The notes below the pieces were generated by a model, which saw only the letters and a list, made by a program, of their open reading frames with translations, was not told the DNA's origin and did no database searches. A stretch of 64,000 nt of DNA from Skeletonema tropicum (lineage: Eukaryota; Bacillariophyta; Thalassiosirophyceae; Thalassiosirales; Thalassiosiraceae): the NCBI GenBank assembly GCA_037178625.1, contig CM074136.1, forward strand, positions 62,001 through 126,000, read 5' to 3'. Position 1 is the first letter of the stretch, and each line of letters opens with the position of its first letter. This document shows positions 52,009-62,866 of this stretch, piece after piece. Made by a program: the position numbers and the translations under genes.

Positions 52009-52263
52009 AGATGGGTATATGCTTATACTCTCGTGCAAATACTTGTATTTGTATATCTCGCCTGTATACAGGCTTATTGACATACACGTCAATATATCCC
52101 GGGCTTTTAAACGAGCTGTGGTAGGAGAGACAACCCTCTCCCGTGGTTCCGACTGCGACGCTGTTTGGTTCTGCCCTCGGCGTATGAAGACTCCAATTGT
52201 TGGTTCAATGATGTCTAGGTAGCGATAATGCAACATTTACCTAATTTCCTAAGTGATATGATA

Positions 52264-52294
52264 CATGGTGTGTATGGTGACCATACACACCATG
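52264..52294. repeat. Perfect 31-nt palindrome at the LINE 3' junction
   Basis: The arms CATGGTGTGTATGGT and ACCATACACACCATG surround a single G. It starts about 15 bp after the LINE end. It could be the target site or a neighbouring element end. Confidence 0.7.
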
Positions 52295-53225
52295 AACAGA
52301 AGTAGCCGACCCTATCACCGCTAACCGCAACGCCGTCCAACTCCACACCGCAGTCTATTTAACGCAACCACGTACATATCACTCCTACGACCACACCGCG
52401 TCCGTCCCGAGAAAAAATACAACTGTATGATCATTTTCTGTTTCCATGTTGTGTGCAATTCAAAAATGTCGTTACCTGCTAACATATTGCCGCTTTCAGA
52501 TGAAACAATCCCGCACATGCAGGCCACCAACTCCTATCCCAACCTCCTTTGATGGCATTAGCGTTATTTCATTATTCAGCGCAGCTCTCGGTTCAGCGGT
52601 TGCACGTGATATCATCGTGCCACGAAAGGTGATGTCCGGTATGTTAAGGTTAGGGTTCTACGCACGTGCATCAGTTGACAATCAGCCCGCTGTGTAGAGT
52701 TCGAAGCGATAAAGTGTGGAGTTTAAAGCCATAAAGGTGAGTTGTAGTCGTCTTCGGTATTGGATAACTTGCCCTCTCACGCAAATTTGTGTCTCACGCT
52801 GATGCCATCTTTATTCTCTTCAGATGAGTCAACGGACGAATGACAACACGTGCACATCACCGTCTTCTAATTCATGCTCCCAATGTAATTTTGCGTTGTC
52901 GTTGATGCTAGTTTGACCTCCGTTCTGATTTACATTTGCGGCAAAAGTGATATCTCTCAGATGAAAACATGCGCTTCAGTTGCCATACATTCCCTGTGTG
53001 CAAACCCAGACGAAAGATTCTAGCATTCAATACATCTGTCAAGTGTCTTTTACTTTTATGTCGATGATTTTCAGTGGATTATTGTTTCGTCTATAGGTAG
53101 TATGCAACAATACCCCACTAATATGTAGCCATTGGGTAAATAATGCTGCTTGAAGCACTATCCAGCAGGTTATGTAATACATTAAGATAGATTCAATTAC
53201 AGCATTTTCATTTAGATTTGAAATT
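52295..53225. other. No gene recognised
   Basis: Only short unsupported frames; no repeat shared with the rest of the window was noticed. Confidence 0.4.
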
Positions 53226-53897
53226 CATCGGAAGTCCAGCACTCCGCAAAGGGGGTTTTTAAATTCACACGTAGATTTAAATTCCTACGTACTATGGTGA
53301 TCTGCTAGTACTAAAATCGCGATCCGGCACTAATATAAACTCATGCAATTTTAATTAACATTAATGATTGTTATGCCCTTTCCCCTCATTGTGTATCAAT
53401 GGTAACTAGCCATGGCGTCCGAAACATCACTATCGGCCCCTCCCCTGCCTCCTGTGTCCCCTTCTATCGGTGGTTGATCCGCTAGAGCTAGTAATAGCGG
53501 AGCGTGCGGTGGCCGTAGCGAGGGATGGAACTCCCGGTTCTGTGTCGTTTGATCAAAATGATTATCGAGGATGATGCCGTGCCGGTTGGTCTCTTGATGC
53601 GCCTCGGGCCGCATCTATGCTGCGCCATTATCTCTTAATCTTGGGAAGGAGCAAGTAAATGGCCTTGCTCAAATTGTCGACCTCAACAATAACAATGTCA
53701 TGTGCAGAGGACTATCAAATCCAATAATGTAAAGAGATGGGGCGTTTCCAGATGTCGATGTCTTCTCTTCCTCCGCTTCAATCAAGAATATCTGTCTAAC
53801 AGCAAGATGTAATTCTGTTCAGCAGCCAGTGGCTATGCCTCATGTGTCATCCGCTACTCGCCAATAATCCTCTACGCGTGTACTTGAGCAAACTGCC

Positions 53898-55080
53898 TTG
53901 CGTCGTGCGGCATCTCCCTCTGCAATTGAGGGTGCTCTGCAGCAGCGGGGTATGTTCTTCCCAACTCAGACCCGTTGCAGGGACAACCATACACTGCCCC
54001 TTCTGATCCTTGTCGGCATAGGGGGAGACATAGTGCGTCTAATACTATTGATGATGCCGTGGATCATGTTGGAATTAAATTGTCAAGTGAGGTGAGGGAC
54101 GACTTGATAAGTAGATGCAATGAGTAGGAGGACTGAGGAGGAGGAGTGGAAAGAAACGCGAACTTGGTACCTATTCTCTCCCACTGCCGGGACACAAGCG
54201 TACTCTCAGGCAAATGTAGCTGTAAGGAAAGCTCATGAGACAGCAGCATTAGCTATTGACACGTACTACCCCGTTCAAGGATCTGATCGCACTGGATGCC
54301 ACGTCTAATAACTGTCATGCTCACGTTCAACCTTAGTTGGATCCCTACAACACAAAAGGTGGCCCACAAAGCAAGAGCGACGCCGGCCTTACGTGGAATG
54401 TGTCTATTGTATCTTGTCGAAATACACTTTTAGCCCTAATTCATGACGCAGTTTGTATCAGCCCTTTGAGGGACAACCCGCATGATCCCCATGCTGCAAA
54501 TGTACCACAATTCAGCTTCTATCTGTCGAGACAACCCGACACGAGTATGGTTCAAACGTTCGGGCCCATTTTCATGGTATCGGGGAGAACAATGCACGGC
54601 CTAAAAGGAGTATTCGCACTGAGATCAGGTGCAACGATGCATTGCACAGGAGAGGGTTGACGATGACGAATCCTTTGATTACCACAAGCAACTACCACGC
54701 ACTGCTTCTGTTATTAGATGATGGAAGCTGGTGAACACCCACATGATAATAATAAAGATAATATAAAAACATAAAAGAGCACGCGGTAGACTTTTTCTTG
54801 ATTGCACCGCACTCGCATTCCTGTTGCTACCTCCGCCACTTATGTAGAAAAATCATACTTCTTCCGAGAGTAAAGATTCAATAACAGATTGGCATTGCTG
54901 ATAAGATTGAAGAAGCGGGACAGCAACATCTCGTCAAGCCTACTTCTTATTGCCGTGTTGTTTACGCTATGTATCCCTACACTCCATATTATTTCTTCGG
55001 ATCCTTATCTGCTCAGTCTAAATCAATGCTGGATCTTTCTGAATCCACCTCCTCTCACCTCCTTGCATCACAAGCAACCT
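53898..55080 (+). pseudogene. Degenerate coding remnants inside the long-TIR element
   Basis: Short frames in changing phases (for example 54337-54660, MDPYNTKGGPQSKSDAGLTW...) look like pieces of one decayed + strand gene. A stretch near 54900-55080 reads IEEAGQQHLVKPTSYCRVVY in another frame. No domain is recognised. Confidence 0.35.
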
Positions 55081-55084
55081 TAGT

Positions 55085-55414
55085 TTAATACACTTCCTCG
55101 TAGTTCTTCTTCGGTAGCTGTGCAAGGTTATGCCCACCGTGCTCAAAAGGATTCCACTCGTCACTGACACGTGCATAGGCTGACTTTAACTCAGATGCAT
55201 CATAGTTTTTCACCACATACGTGACATCAGTAGAAATACTTCGATCAAGATGTTTCCTGTCATTCTCTTTCTGCATCTCAACTGTTGGCTGGATATCCTT
55301 CAATAGCGCAGTTATTTCCTTCTCTCTCGAAGCAGCATTCATGACGGTGTCGATATATTTCACCCTAATGTATGCACCCATTCTTTTCTCACCTGCCACT
55401 GGAGCATCTATCAT
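55085..55414 (-). pseudogene. Coding remnant, unknown, inside the long-TIR element
   Basis: A 109-codon minus-strand frame (MIDAPVAGEKRMGAYIRVKY...) of mostly helical, charged sequence ends at 55085. It is probably the downstream part of the gene starting at 55827, in another frame. No family recognised. Confidence 0.35.
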
Positions 55415-55497
55415 TTCAGTGTTGACTGGTGTACCGTCAGGGTCCGAACATTTTCCCTCGCATCTTATGGAGCTCTAGCACTGTATGAAAGTCACCA

Positions 55498-55827
55498 TTA
55501 AGCGGAAGAAATGTTTTCCTTTTGTAGGCTTGATCGGTTTGTTTCAGCCGCAGCATCCCAAAAGTTGGCAACCCGTCCCCACAGATATAAGGACCGTATC
55601 TGTTTCACAGGTGCAATCGTCATTGGGAGCACGATAAGTACATTTGATTCTATTGGCCTGAGCAGCACCGAAGCAATCAAAGCACATGCTGTGGCCACAT
55701 TGTAGTGAGGCGAAGACGGAGTTGCACAAATCTGGTGATAACATCCGCCAATCTGTAGCTCCTCATGAGACTGTGGAAGAGGAGGAGATATACGAGATCT
55801 CTTAGACCGTCTACTAGTCGATGCCAT
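55498..55827 (-). pseudogene. Degenerate gene with RING-like cysteine pattern
   Basis: It starts at the ATG at 55827 (MASTSRRSKRSRISPPLP...). After about codon 27 the meaningful sequence lies in a second frame (55544-55744): CNSVFASLQCGHSMCFDCF, which has the CGHxxCxxC core of a RING-type zinc finger, then a KCTYRAPNDDC stretch. The first Cys pair is incomplete. A CTACAG/ATTGG sequence at the shift could be an acceptor, but no donor fits, so a frameshift is more likely. Confidence 0.45.
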
Positions 55828-56103
55828 GTTCGATGTTATTTCAATGCACCAATGGCTGATGGGGCAGGGGAGGGGCCGATAGTGATGTTTCGGACGCCAT
55901 GGCTATAGTTACCATTGATATGATACACAATGAGGGGAAAGGGCATAATAATCATTAATGTTAAATTATTAAAATTGCATGAGTTTATATTAGTGCCGGA
56001 TCGCGATTTTAGTTTTAGTACTATCAGATCACCATAGTACGTAGGAATTTAAATCTACGTGTGAATTTAAAAACCCCCTTTGCGGAGTGCTGGACTTCCG
56101 ATG

Positions 56104-56864
56104 AAAATATTCACTTATCATCACATGGTACATATTTGGCTGTCTTTGTAAAAAATGTTGCGTTGGCTACAACATCATCACATGCATTGGTGAGTTGAGT
56201 TTTTGCAGATGAAGCTGGAGTTTGAATTGTGAATTCTTCAAGTTTTTTCTACACAAAATGGTACCAGAGTTCTACAGGAATGATCAGAAAGTTAATGGCT
56301 TTTATAGCCATATAGGAGAAATCATTTTGAAACCTTTTGATTTTTGGAGAAATCAAGTAAAGGAATTAAGTATCGGACAAAGAAAATCATGAGAAAACGT
56401 TTGAAGGATTTTCCGGACAATGGAAAATTTATGAGAAAATAATTGAAGAAATTTCCGGATAATGGAAAATTTATGAGAAAATGTTTGAAGAAATTTCTCA
56501 TTTTCGATCGAGGGCTTTTTAGCCCGAGGGCTAAAAAAAAATGCCCCCGTACTTATCTCAAAAAAAATCTGTCCTACAAGCTACAAGGAGATATGTAGTA
56601 CCAGTAGTGATGTTATGTAGGTAACAGTGTCTATCTAACACTAGTTTACTGTTACGTAGAAGTTGCAAAGGCCCGCCCCATAGGTAGGTAAGCTCTAAGG
56701 AGCGAGGAGGATCGAGGACAAGTACACGCACATCGACACGAATGTATACGAAGTTGAAACACAAAAGGAAATGTATGTAGATGTGTTTAGTAACATCCGA
56801 TGTCTGCCATCAAAACAAAGCAGGCTGGCCTAGCACATCATAAGAGACGGATTATAGACCGATT
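56104..56864. repeat. Intergenic with tandem repeat and hairpin
   Basis: A unit of about 42 bp (ATGAGAAAATNNTTGAAG, then ATTTYCCGGAYAATGGAAAA) occurs two and a half times at 56388-56510. It is followed by a hairpin (TTTTTAGCCC/GGGCTAAAAA, 56516-56537). No gene is recognised. Confidence 0.6.
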
Positions 56865-56969
56865 GTGATGCCAAACTGGTTAGTCCTATTGTACATCTAT
56901 GAAATGGTGCGCGCGGCGATTTGTGACTGCATGTTGTGTGTGGTGTGTAGTGCGGCGCGGGCCCTCGGG

Positions 56970-57140
56970 GCCTGTTTTTTTTTTGCAATGTACCCGTCTA
57001 TAAATTTGCTCTGCAATGCTTGTTTTTGTAACATAAATGTGTCATGATGTCAAAATTATTCTGTGGATTTCGTGTTGGATTTTTTTTGCAATGTATCCGT
57101 CTATAAAGTTGCTCTGCAATGCTTGTTTAATAACATTCTT
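56970..57140 (+). repeat. Two-copy tandem repeat, period about 103 bp
   Basis: TTTTTTTTGCAATGTAYCCG, TCTATAAA and TTGCTCTGCAATGCTTGTTT occur near 56978 and again near 57081. Confidence 0.65.
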
Positions 57141-58392
57141 ATAACAGAAACGTTTTATAGTACATACTCACTTACTTACTTAGAGCCGTTCCAAGCAAAA
57201 TTGCATAAGATTTTGATAGCAGCTAACAAAAAAGTGCAGCGCGCTGTCCGAGCAACCTGGAGCGCAACTGCATGCATGCATGTTTTTTCGTTCGACAGTC
57301 GTATCTAACATGATAGCCGCTACTCTCATAGCCACCACGTTGCACAAACCCTACCAATAGTAATATCCAGTGAACTATATCGCAGACAACACCCTTTGCA
57401 ACTATTCAGCCGCAGGGTTTTATTATTACAACTGTCTACACCGCATAAATAAATGACTAATACATGCTACATAAATGTCATTTCTGTCTATGATGTTGCT
57501 ATTTTTATCCAGCCTATTGCAATATTATGGACAATAAATAGCCGACACTTCTTATATATAATAATATTGATGAGTTGCGGTCTTTAGAGCCGCTCGATCC
57601 GCCGTCTACAGGCTTATTGTTGTGTTAGAGTGTCAAATTATTTATGCAATTTTGTGCACATCTTGTGTCCTTGGTATTTTGGAGGTGTGGGGGGGCTTTA
57701 ATGGTCATTCCGAGCAACCAGAATCTCACTTCATATTATCATCGGCGATGGGTAGCGGAGGGGTAGTGCCTATAGATGTTTATCATCTTCGATGGGTGCA
57801 GGGAAGGTGGTTGTTTTCATTTCAAATCTCAATGAAGTGGATTGCAATGATATTATCTCCACCCCTACAGCAGCCGAAACGCAACACTGCTGCGAAAAAA
57901 TCGCCATAATGTCGTTTAAGGGATGGGCCATCGATACCTTATGAAATATACTCATGGACTGAGATAGGCGGCCATACTAGGGGTGCCATTGTAGGCCATT
58001 GTGGTGGCATCTTTTTCTCTTTTTCTGCACGATCATCGATCATGCAAAAACCGAGTTGGCTTTTTGACGAAATAATTTACCGATCGCGTTTGACAGTACT
58101 TTATACCGATCGCGTTTTACATATTCTCAAATATATGACGTCACTTGTTCCTCTCCTAACTTCAACGTGTCAGCTTCTCTGCTGGCAGGAAGAACATGTC
58201 GCCATCCGTGACTTTTCCGCGCAGCCACTCATCGACTATCATGCTACGGAACACCACATGCAATTAGAAGAGTGCATAAATAATAATGAGTGGCTTGCGT
58301 ATGACATTCCTCGCACGCAAATCAATATCTTAAATATGTGACCATTACGGACCTGCATAACCAAACCACGAACAAAATTGACCGTATAAAAT
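57141..58392. other. No gene supported
   Basis: Frames of 95-99 codons (57622-57909, 58042-58341) exist but have no recognisable domain or repeat in the window; composition is AT-rich. Confidence 0.35.
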
Positions 58393-58803
58393 ATGCACAC
58401 TTCAAGAGAGAAAGCGCAGCAACAGCAACCATCCTCTTCCGACGTGAACAGCAAGAGCGCTCGGAAGGGTGTTAGATGCTCATTTCTGTCTATTCGTCAA
58501 ATAATTTACAACGTCCAATGGCCGAAAGTGCGTGTAGGCGATCATATCTTCCGCGAAATAGTAGAATTACAATCATCGCGCAATCCATGCTTCGAACACT
58601 CTACTGATCCACATACTCTTCTGAGGCTTGTTCTTTCCTCTTGCAATATGCGTGAACTAAAACATGTATTGTCTGAGCTAGGATCACCAGACAGGAACAA
58701 TTATCTATCGCTTACAATGTCATTTCCAATCGCAACGTTACCTGTAACGGTTCAAGCTCGGCTCAGTTCTACAAATCGGATGCAGAAAGCAAAGCTGGAA
58801 TAA
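58393..58803 (+). CDS. Hypothetical protein, 136 aa, weak
   Basis: The ATG at 58393 (MHTSREKAQQQQPSSSDVNS...) opens 136 codons; the middle part (QWPKVRVGDHIFREIVELQS) reads like real protein, but there is no recognised family. It could be a single-exon gene or an upstream exon of the gene at 59155-60091. Confidence 0.35.
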   Translation: MHTSREKAQQQQPSSSDVNSKSARKGVRCSFLSIRQIIYNVQWPKVRVGDHIFREIVELQSSRNPCFEHSTDPHTLLRLVLSSCNMRELKHVLSELGSPDRNNYLSLTMSFPIATLPVTVQARLSSTNRMQKAKLE

Positions 58804-59154
58804 TGAATTATGGCCGTTGTGTAAATAACAGTCATAACTTGCAGTCGTTGGCTGCTCCAGAGTGTTCCAGCGTATTGTCTAATGGGTAAGTCCGAAAGTG
58901 TATTGTTAAGATGAGCTGAAATTGGAAGAAGCGTCTTATGTGATTCAGAATTTCATGTATAAGCGAAACGCTTAACACTGCGTAAAACATTACGTAGATT
59001 GATCGTACGAACATAGAAAGGATCGCTCATTCATCTACATTTAAGTCGCTTTTTGCTGTGTGGTATTAACCTTCCATAGAGTTCATGCCAAAAACAATAA
59101 AATTGTGATGTATGCAAATTTATTTTAAACTTGAACTGGTATTGTTTCTCCCAT

Positions 59155-60141
59155 ATGAATGTCGTCATGTCAAAAACTAATCACTTATCCTTACTTATCC
59201 CTATTTTCATTTACTTCAGCAATGGCGGTGTGACAGCGGGCAACAAAAAAGATGTTGTCGACAACAACAAGAACGAGCATGATATACCTCTTCTGCAGAC
59301 AAAGCAAGGCGATTGCATCTCTCCCGCTCATGTTAGATGCACTAACTTTGAGCAGGCAGAAGCATTTGATGCATCATGCAAATTATGGAGATCATGCGAT
59401 AATAATAATGATTATGACGTTGTCGAGCAGGCGAGTTCTTTGTTAAAGTTAAAGCAATCATCAAAAAATTATGACATCGAACAGCAGTGCCCTAAAGAGA
59501 GCAATGGTAGTGCCGCAACTCCAGTGAATACTCATCATCCGTCTGAAACGGACATACCAGCGTCTACTCCTTCTGGTGAGGAGTCAGCAGTTGACCCAAC
59601 TAATCTTCCGGCGTTGCTGTATCATGCTGGGGAACAACCTGCTACTGTTCGCGCATATCGCCGCTGCTCAGAAGATTGCAGTCTTGTGGGCCGCCAAACC
59701 ATTCGCGATCATTTATATGATTCTCCGTCTACCAGTAGACTTCCGCGCAGCTGTCTCGACCGCCTGTTTCATGAGTCTTCTGGTTCTACCGTGAAGGATT
59801 ATCCGTGTCGTAATGCTACTTCGGTTGCTAGACTGTCAGGAGAACGTGATAATGATGGCACCAATATGGGTGTTGGTAATGTTGATAACGCCCCCTTGGA
59901 AGCAGACGATGCTGGTGTATTTCGTAGCAATAATGGCAATGCAGCTCGGCCAGTTGGAGTTGGAGAAATTCCACAGAACACAAAAGCGTCTGGAACTATT
60001 GGATCTATGTTGGGAGAGCTGTCGGAAAAGGTCATTCCAGTTCCAGTTGTGACACCTGTAAAAGATACAGCATCGTCCATTGCTAGACAAGGTGAGTTAT
60101 TATACTTGTACGAGTGTCCGTGGTACGGTGTACGATTCTGA
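59155..60141 (+). CDS. Hypothetical protein or upstream exon of the helicase gene
   Basis: A frame of 328 codons from the ATG at 59155. An acceptor-like TTTACTTCAG ends at 59220, so the true exon may begin at 59221. A consensus donor (CAAG/GTGAGT) stands at 60091/60092, suggesting that the exon ends there rather than at the stop at 60141. The protein is polar, Ser/Asn/Asp-rich and without a recognised domain. Joining it to the acceptor at 60233 puts the helicase exon out of frame by one base, so either the locus is broken or the two belong to different transcripts. Confidence 0.45.
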   Translation: MNVVMSKTNHLSLLIPIFIYFSNGGVTAGNKKDVVDNNKNEHDIPLLQTKQGDCISPAHVRCTNFEQAEAFDASCKLWRSCDNNNDYDVVEQASSLLKLKQSSKNYDIEQQCPKESNGSAATPVNTHHPSETDIPASTPSGEESAVDPTNLPALLYHAGEQPATVRAYRRCSEDCSLVGRQTIRDHLYDSPSTSRLPRSCLDRLFHESSGSTVKDYPCRNATSVARLSGERDNDGTNMGVGNVDNAPLEADDAGVFRSNNGNAARPVGVGEIPQNTKASGTIGSMLGELSEKVIPVPVVTPVKDTASSIARQGELLYLYECPWYGVRF

Positions 60142-60175
60142 AAATAAATTTGTCCCCACGACAAAAATATTTTGA
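60142..60175 (+). repeat. Hairpin, AAAATAAATTTGTC type (copy 1)
   Basis: AAAATAAATTTGTC and GACAAAAATATTTT face each other around CCCAC. A sister hairpin with a different loop is at 61516-61548. Confidence 0.55.
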
Positions 60176-60233
60176 GGTCCGATACTTCACTTCATCGCTG
60201 ACATTTTTCGTCTGATCCCAATGTTACTTCCAG

Positions 60234-61479
60234 CTCCGAATATATCGTTAAAAGATATAATATTCTTCGTGACGATCAAACAAAGGAGGACGCACATCGT
60301 TTGATCAACTTGCATTTAAGCTACTATTCCTCCAAGTTCAGAGACACTATCGAGGACGATCCAAAAACATTGCATGCCTACGCAAAACGGGAGGAAATGA
60401 ATAAGCAAAATGTCAAAATGCTCGTAAAAACACAGAAACGGCTGTCAGTACCGGTAGCACGGCTCAGATGCCAATTCAAGAGCAACATGGTTGGCAATCC
60501 CACTGTGTACCAGTCGCATTTCTTCGGCAAAAAGATGTTGTACACTTTAGACGTTTCCGTTGGTGTGCACATGTGCCTGGAGACAGCGAACATTGATCCG
60601 AACTCTGGCCTGTACGTTGGAGCGATTGGGAAGGTGATTGACATCGTTTATGACGAGCAGCACTCCGTAGGACCAAACACAAATGGTGTTGAATCCCTCC
60701 CAAAGTATATAGTCGTTGATTTCCCATACTTCAAACCGCGGCAAGGCATTGAACCCTGGGACAAAAAGAATCCAACGGTGAGTGAATGTAGAAATGTATT
60801 CTTGAACTCGAAATATAGCATGGCACTGATCAATCATCCCTCTTTACACAAATTTGCAATCACTCCACTCCACCACTCCACTCAGCACGTGCCAATACCA
60901 CCCTACACTCACATCTGCAACAAAGGATGCTGTACTGCCACGTTCATGCCCCTGCAAATTGCATTCGCAATCACAATACACCGCTGCCAGGGCATGGAGG
61001 CCGGGTTCGGCAAGGACGATCGATGGAATCGCATGGTGATAGATCCGTCAGATGAGCTCTGGGAGAGAAGCCAGTGCCTTGGGACAGGATACGTTGCTAC
61101 CAGCAGGGGCAAAACACTTGGTTCCAAAAATGTTATGCACCCGACGGATAGTGCCATTTATTGGACAGGGCCGAGCGTGTCTGTAGAACGGTTACACAAT
61201 TGCAAGACGAACCAAGATGGCCAACTCTGCAAACTCTTCAAGAAGCGGGACAAATGGGTCAAATACCTTGACGGCAAGGCAGAAGAAACCAAGACAAGAT
61301 ACAACAAAAGAAAGCTTGATGAAATGACGAAAACAACTTACCAAAAGGCAGTGAGTGGTACTTTAATAAAAAATAGAGAGGACCTGACGAACCGCATCAC
61401 CGAAATCATAACCAACCCAAACAAAAAATGGAAAGAAGCGAAGAAAGAATACCAATTGCCACGCGATTATTTTGCCTAG
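60234..61479 (+). CDS. Pif1-like helicase, C-terminal half
   Basis: The frame is open from the acceptor-like TTACTTCCAG (ending 60233) through SSEYIVKRYNILRDDQ to the TAG at 61479. It shows Pif1/RecD-type late motifs: LYVGAIGKVIDIVYD, YIVVDFPYF, MPLQIAFAITIHRCQGME (motif V-like) and LGTGYVATSRGKTLG (motif VI-like). The Walker A and B motifs expected about 250 residues upstream are absent from this exon and from 59155-60141, so the ATPase core is incomplete. The C-terminal 100 residues are basic. It may be a decayed cellular helicase or the helicase end of a Helitron-like element; no Rep domain is seen. Confidence 0.6.
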
Positions 61480-61515
61480 TGGACGATACAATGCCATATT
61501 CACAACTTGCATGGA

Positions 61516-61548
61516 AAATAAATTTGTCTTGAAGACAAAATTATTTTC
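61516..61548 (+). repeat. Hairpin, AAAATAAATTTGTC type (copy 2)
   Basis: AAAATAAATTTGTC pairs with GACAAAATTATTTT (one mismatch) around TTGAA, about 35 bp after the helicase stop codon. Confidence 0.55.
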
Positions 61549-62054
61549 AATTGACAGATACAACAAAAGGAGAATATTTCTCGTGATGAAGAAACATGTC
61601 ACCTATAATGACAATATACCTGCATTTCTTTCTGCGAATGACGGTATCCTCGACAGATATAGCCAATCAATTTCTGTAAAAAGCGCATTTAAGCCAGGTA
61701 CTTCTCGCTTTCTACGTAGGAACAAGTACAAATTCTACAGCGGTATGGGTCTACAGAGCCTCTACGTGTCCCCCAGGTAAACCTTCTCACTAAATAGCTA
61801 CTATACTGATTCCTACCAAGATCCCTGTAGAAAAAAGTTTGGAAAAAAATGGAGAATTTGTGACCATAAGGGGTTGGGCACCTCCCGGCCCCGTTATCGA
61901 CACTTCACTGCGCTTGTTTCGACCCGGGGCCCCGAGGGCCGATCACGTCATCTTAACTTAATTAAATAATTAATTTATTTATGATCAACTAATTATTTAC
62001 CTCAGTTGCGACGAGGCTGTTGCTTTCCTCTTCCTCGACGAAAGACGTAATTCT
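61549..62054. other. No gene recognised
   Basis: Short frames only. A GC-rich island (CCCGGCCCCGTTATCG, GGGGCCCCGAGGGCC) lies at 61875-61940 in otherwise AT-rich DNA. Confidence 0.35.
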
Positions 62055-62866
62055 TTAGACCATGTACTGACTGACCAAGTGCCATGACCCTTCTTTGAAA
62101 AGAGAGATGGATGCTCCTGCTTCAAGCAGCTTTGGCAGCTTCAAAGGAGTCACTGATGATCTGCGATGATGGAGCGCTGGGAAACGGCACAAATAACTCA
62201 AGCCAAGAGCATCAACACTGATGGGTCGGCCTTGCAATTCCACTGTGTCACCGAACTCGCCCAAATTAGGATCCCACTCGGTGTTCCTTCTTCTATCGCC
62301 CACTTAGCTATGTCCGAATAGAGATCAATTCCAATCGGGTCCGCCTCCTTCTCCTCAATTTGGTTGTTTTGTTTTGCAACGGTTTTCTCTTGTTTCATGC
62401 TTTCAATGTAGGCATTCATTTCATCACGATACTCTTGACTTACATGAGAGCCCCCGTAGTACTCTGAGCACTTCAATATCGCATCAGCATCATGGTATTT
62501 TCTGATATGCGAAAATTCATACTGTTTCGTTTTGGCTTCATCTTTCCACTTCTTTCAATGGCTGCAAAATGCCGTCATAGGCTCGCTAATCAAGCGATCG
62601 TAATGAAAGTCCCGTTTTGCTTTGTAGTAAAAGCGAGATGGATCGGCTTTCATTTCCGGAGTTAAGTTGTACACAACTTCTCTGTAGTAGTCGGGCATAT
62701 GTCTTTTGAAATAATCTATTGTTTCCTCGATTCGATTCCTATATTCAGGGAGATGTTTTATCACATGGCGTCTAGTCTCAAGTACTGCGGCTTCTTGATC
62801 TGCACTTAAACGAAAAGAAGACGCGCCGGTGGATGCAGCGTCTGGCGCAGCCGTTTGATGCCGCAA
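62055..62866 (-). pseudogene. Degenerate gene, unknown family
   Basis: Three minus-strand frames follow each other (62866-62555, 62476-62198, 62303-62055) with coding-like sequence: SADQEAAVLETRRHVIKHLP, KCSEYYGGSHVSQEYRDEMN, EWDPNLGEFGDTVELQGRP. They are probably one gene broken by at least two frameshifts. No domain recognised. Confidence 0.4.

Larger units (their letters stand above)
45806..52249 (+). mobile_element. Full-length or near full-length LINE
   Basis: The 3' boundary is set by the truncated copy at 31014-31435, which diverges just beyond ...TTTCCTAAGTG. No poly(A) tail is seen in either copy. The 5' boundary is not defined; it may reach up to the 195-bp repeat at 45369. There are no LTRs. 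The coding frame is intact over 6 kb, so the element may be active. Confidence 0.75.
53226..56103. mobile_element. DNA transposon with TIRs of about 230 bp
   Basis: 53226-53449 is repeated inverted at 55863-56103 with a few small indels. Shared words include CATCGGAAGTCCAGCACTCC, GATCCGGCACTAATAT, CCCTTTCCCCTCATTGTGTA and CCATGGCGTCCGAAACATCA. The total length is 2.88 kb. Inside are only degenerate frames on both strands. No clear TSD is seen at the edges. Each TIR contains an ATG (ATGGCGTCCGAAACATC) pointing inward. The superfamily is not identified. Confidence 0.75.

Noticed and set aside
45369..52249. LTR retrotransposon with the 195-bp repeats as LTRs
   Set aside because: The polyprotein has an APE-type endonuclease and no protease or integrase, and the repeats do not flank it on both sides.
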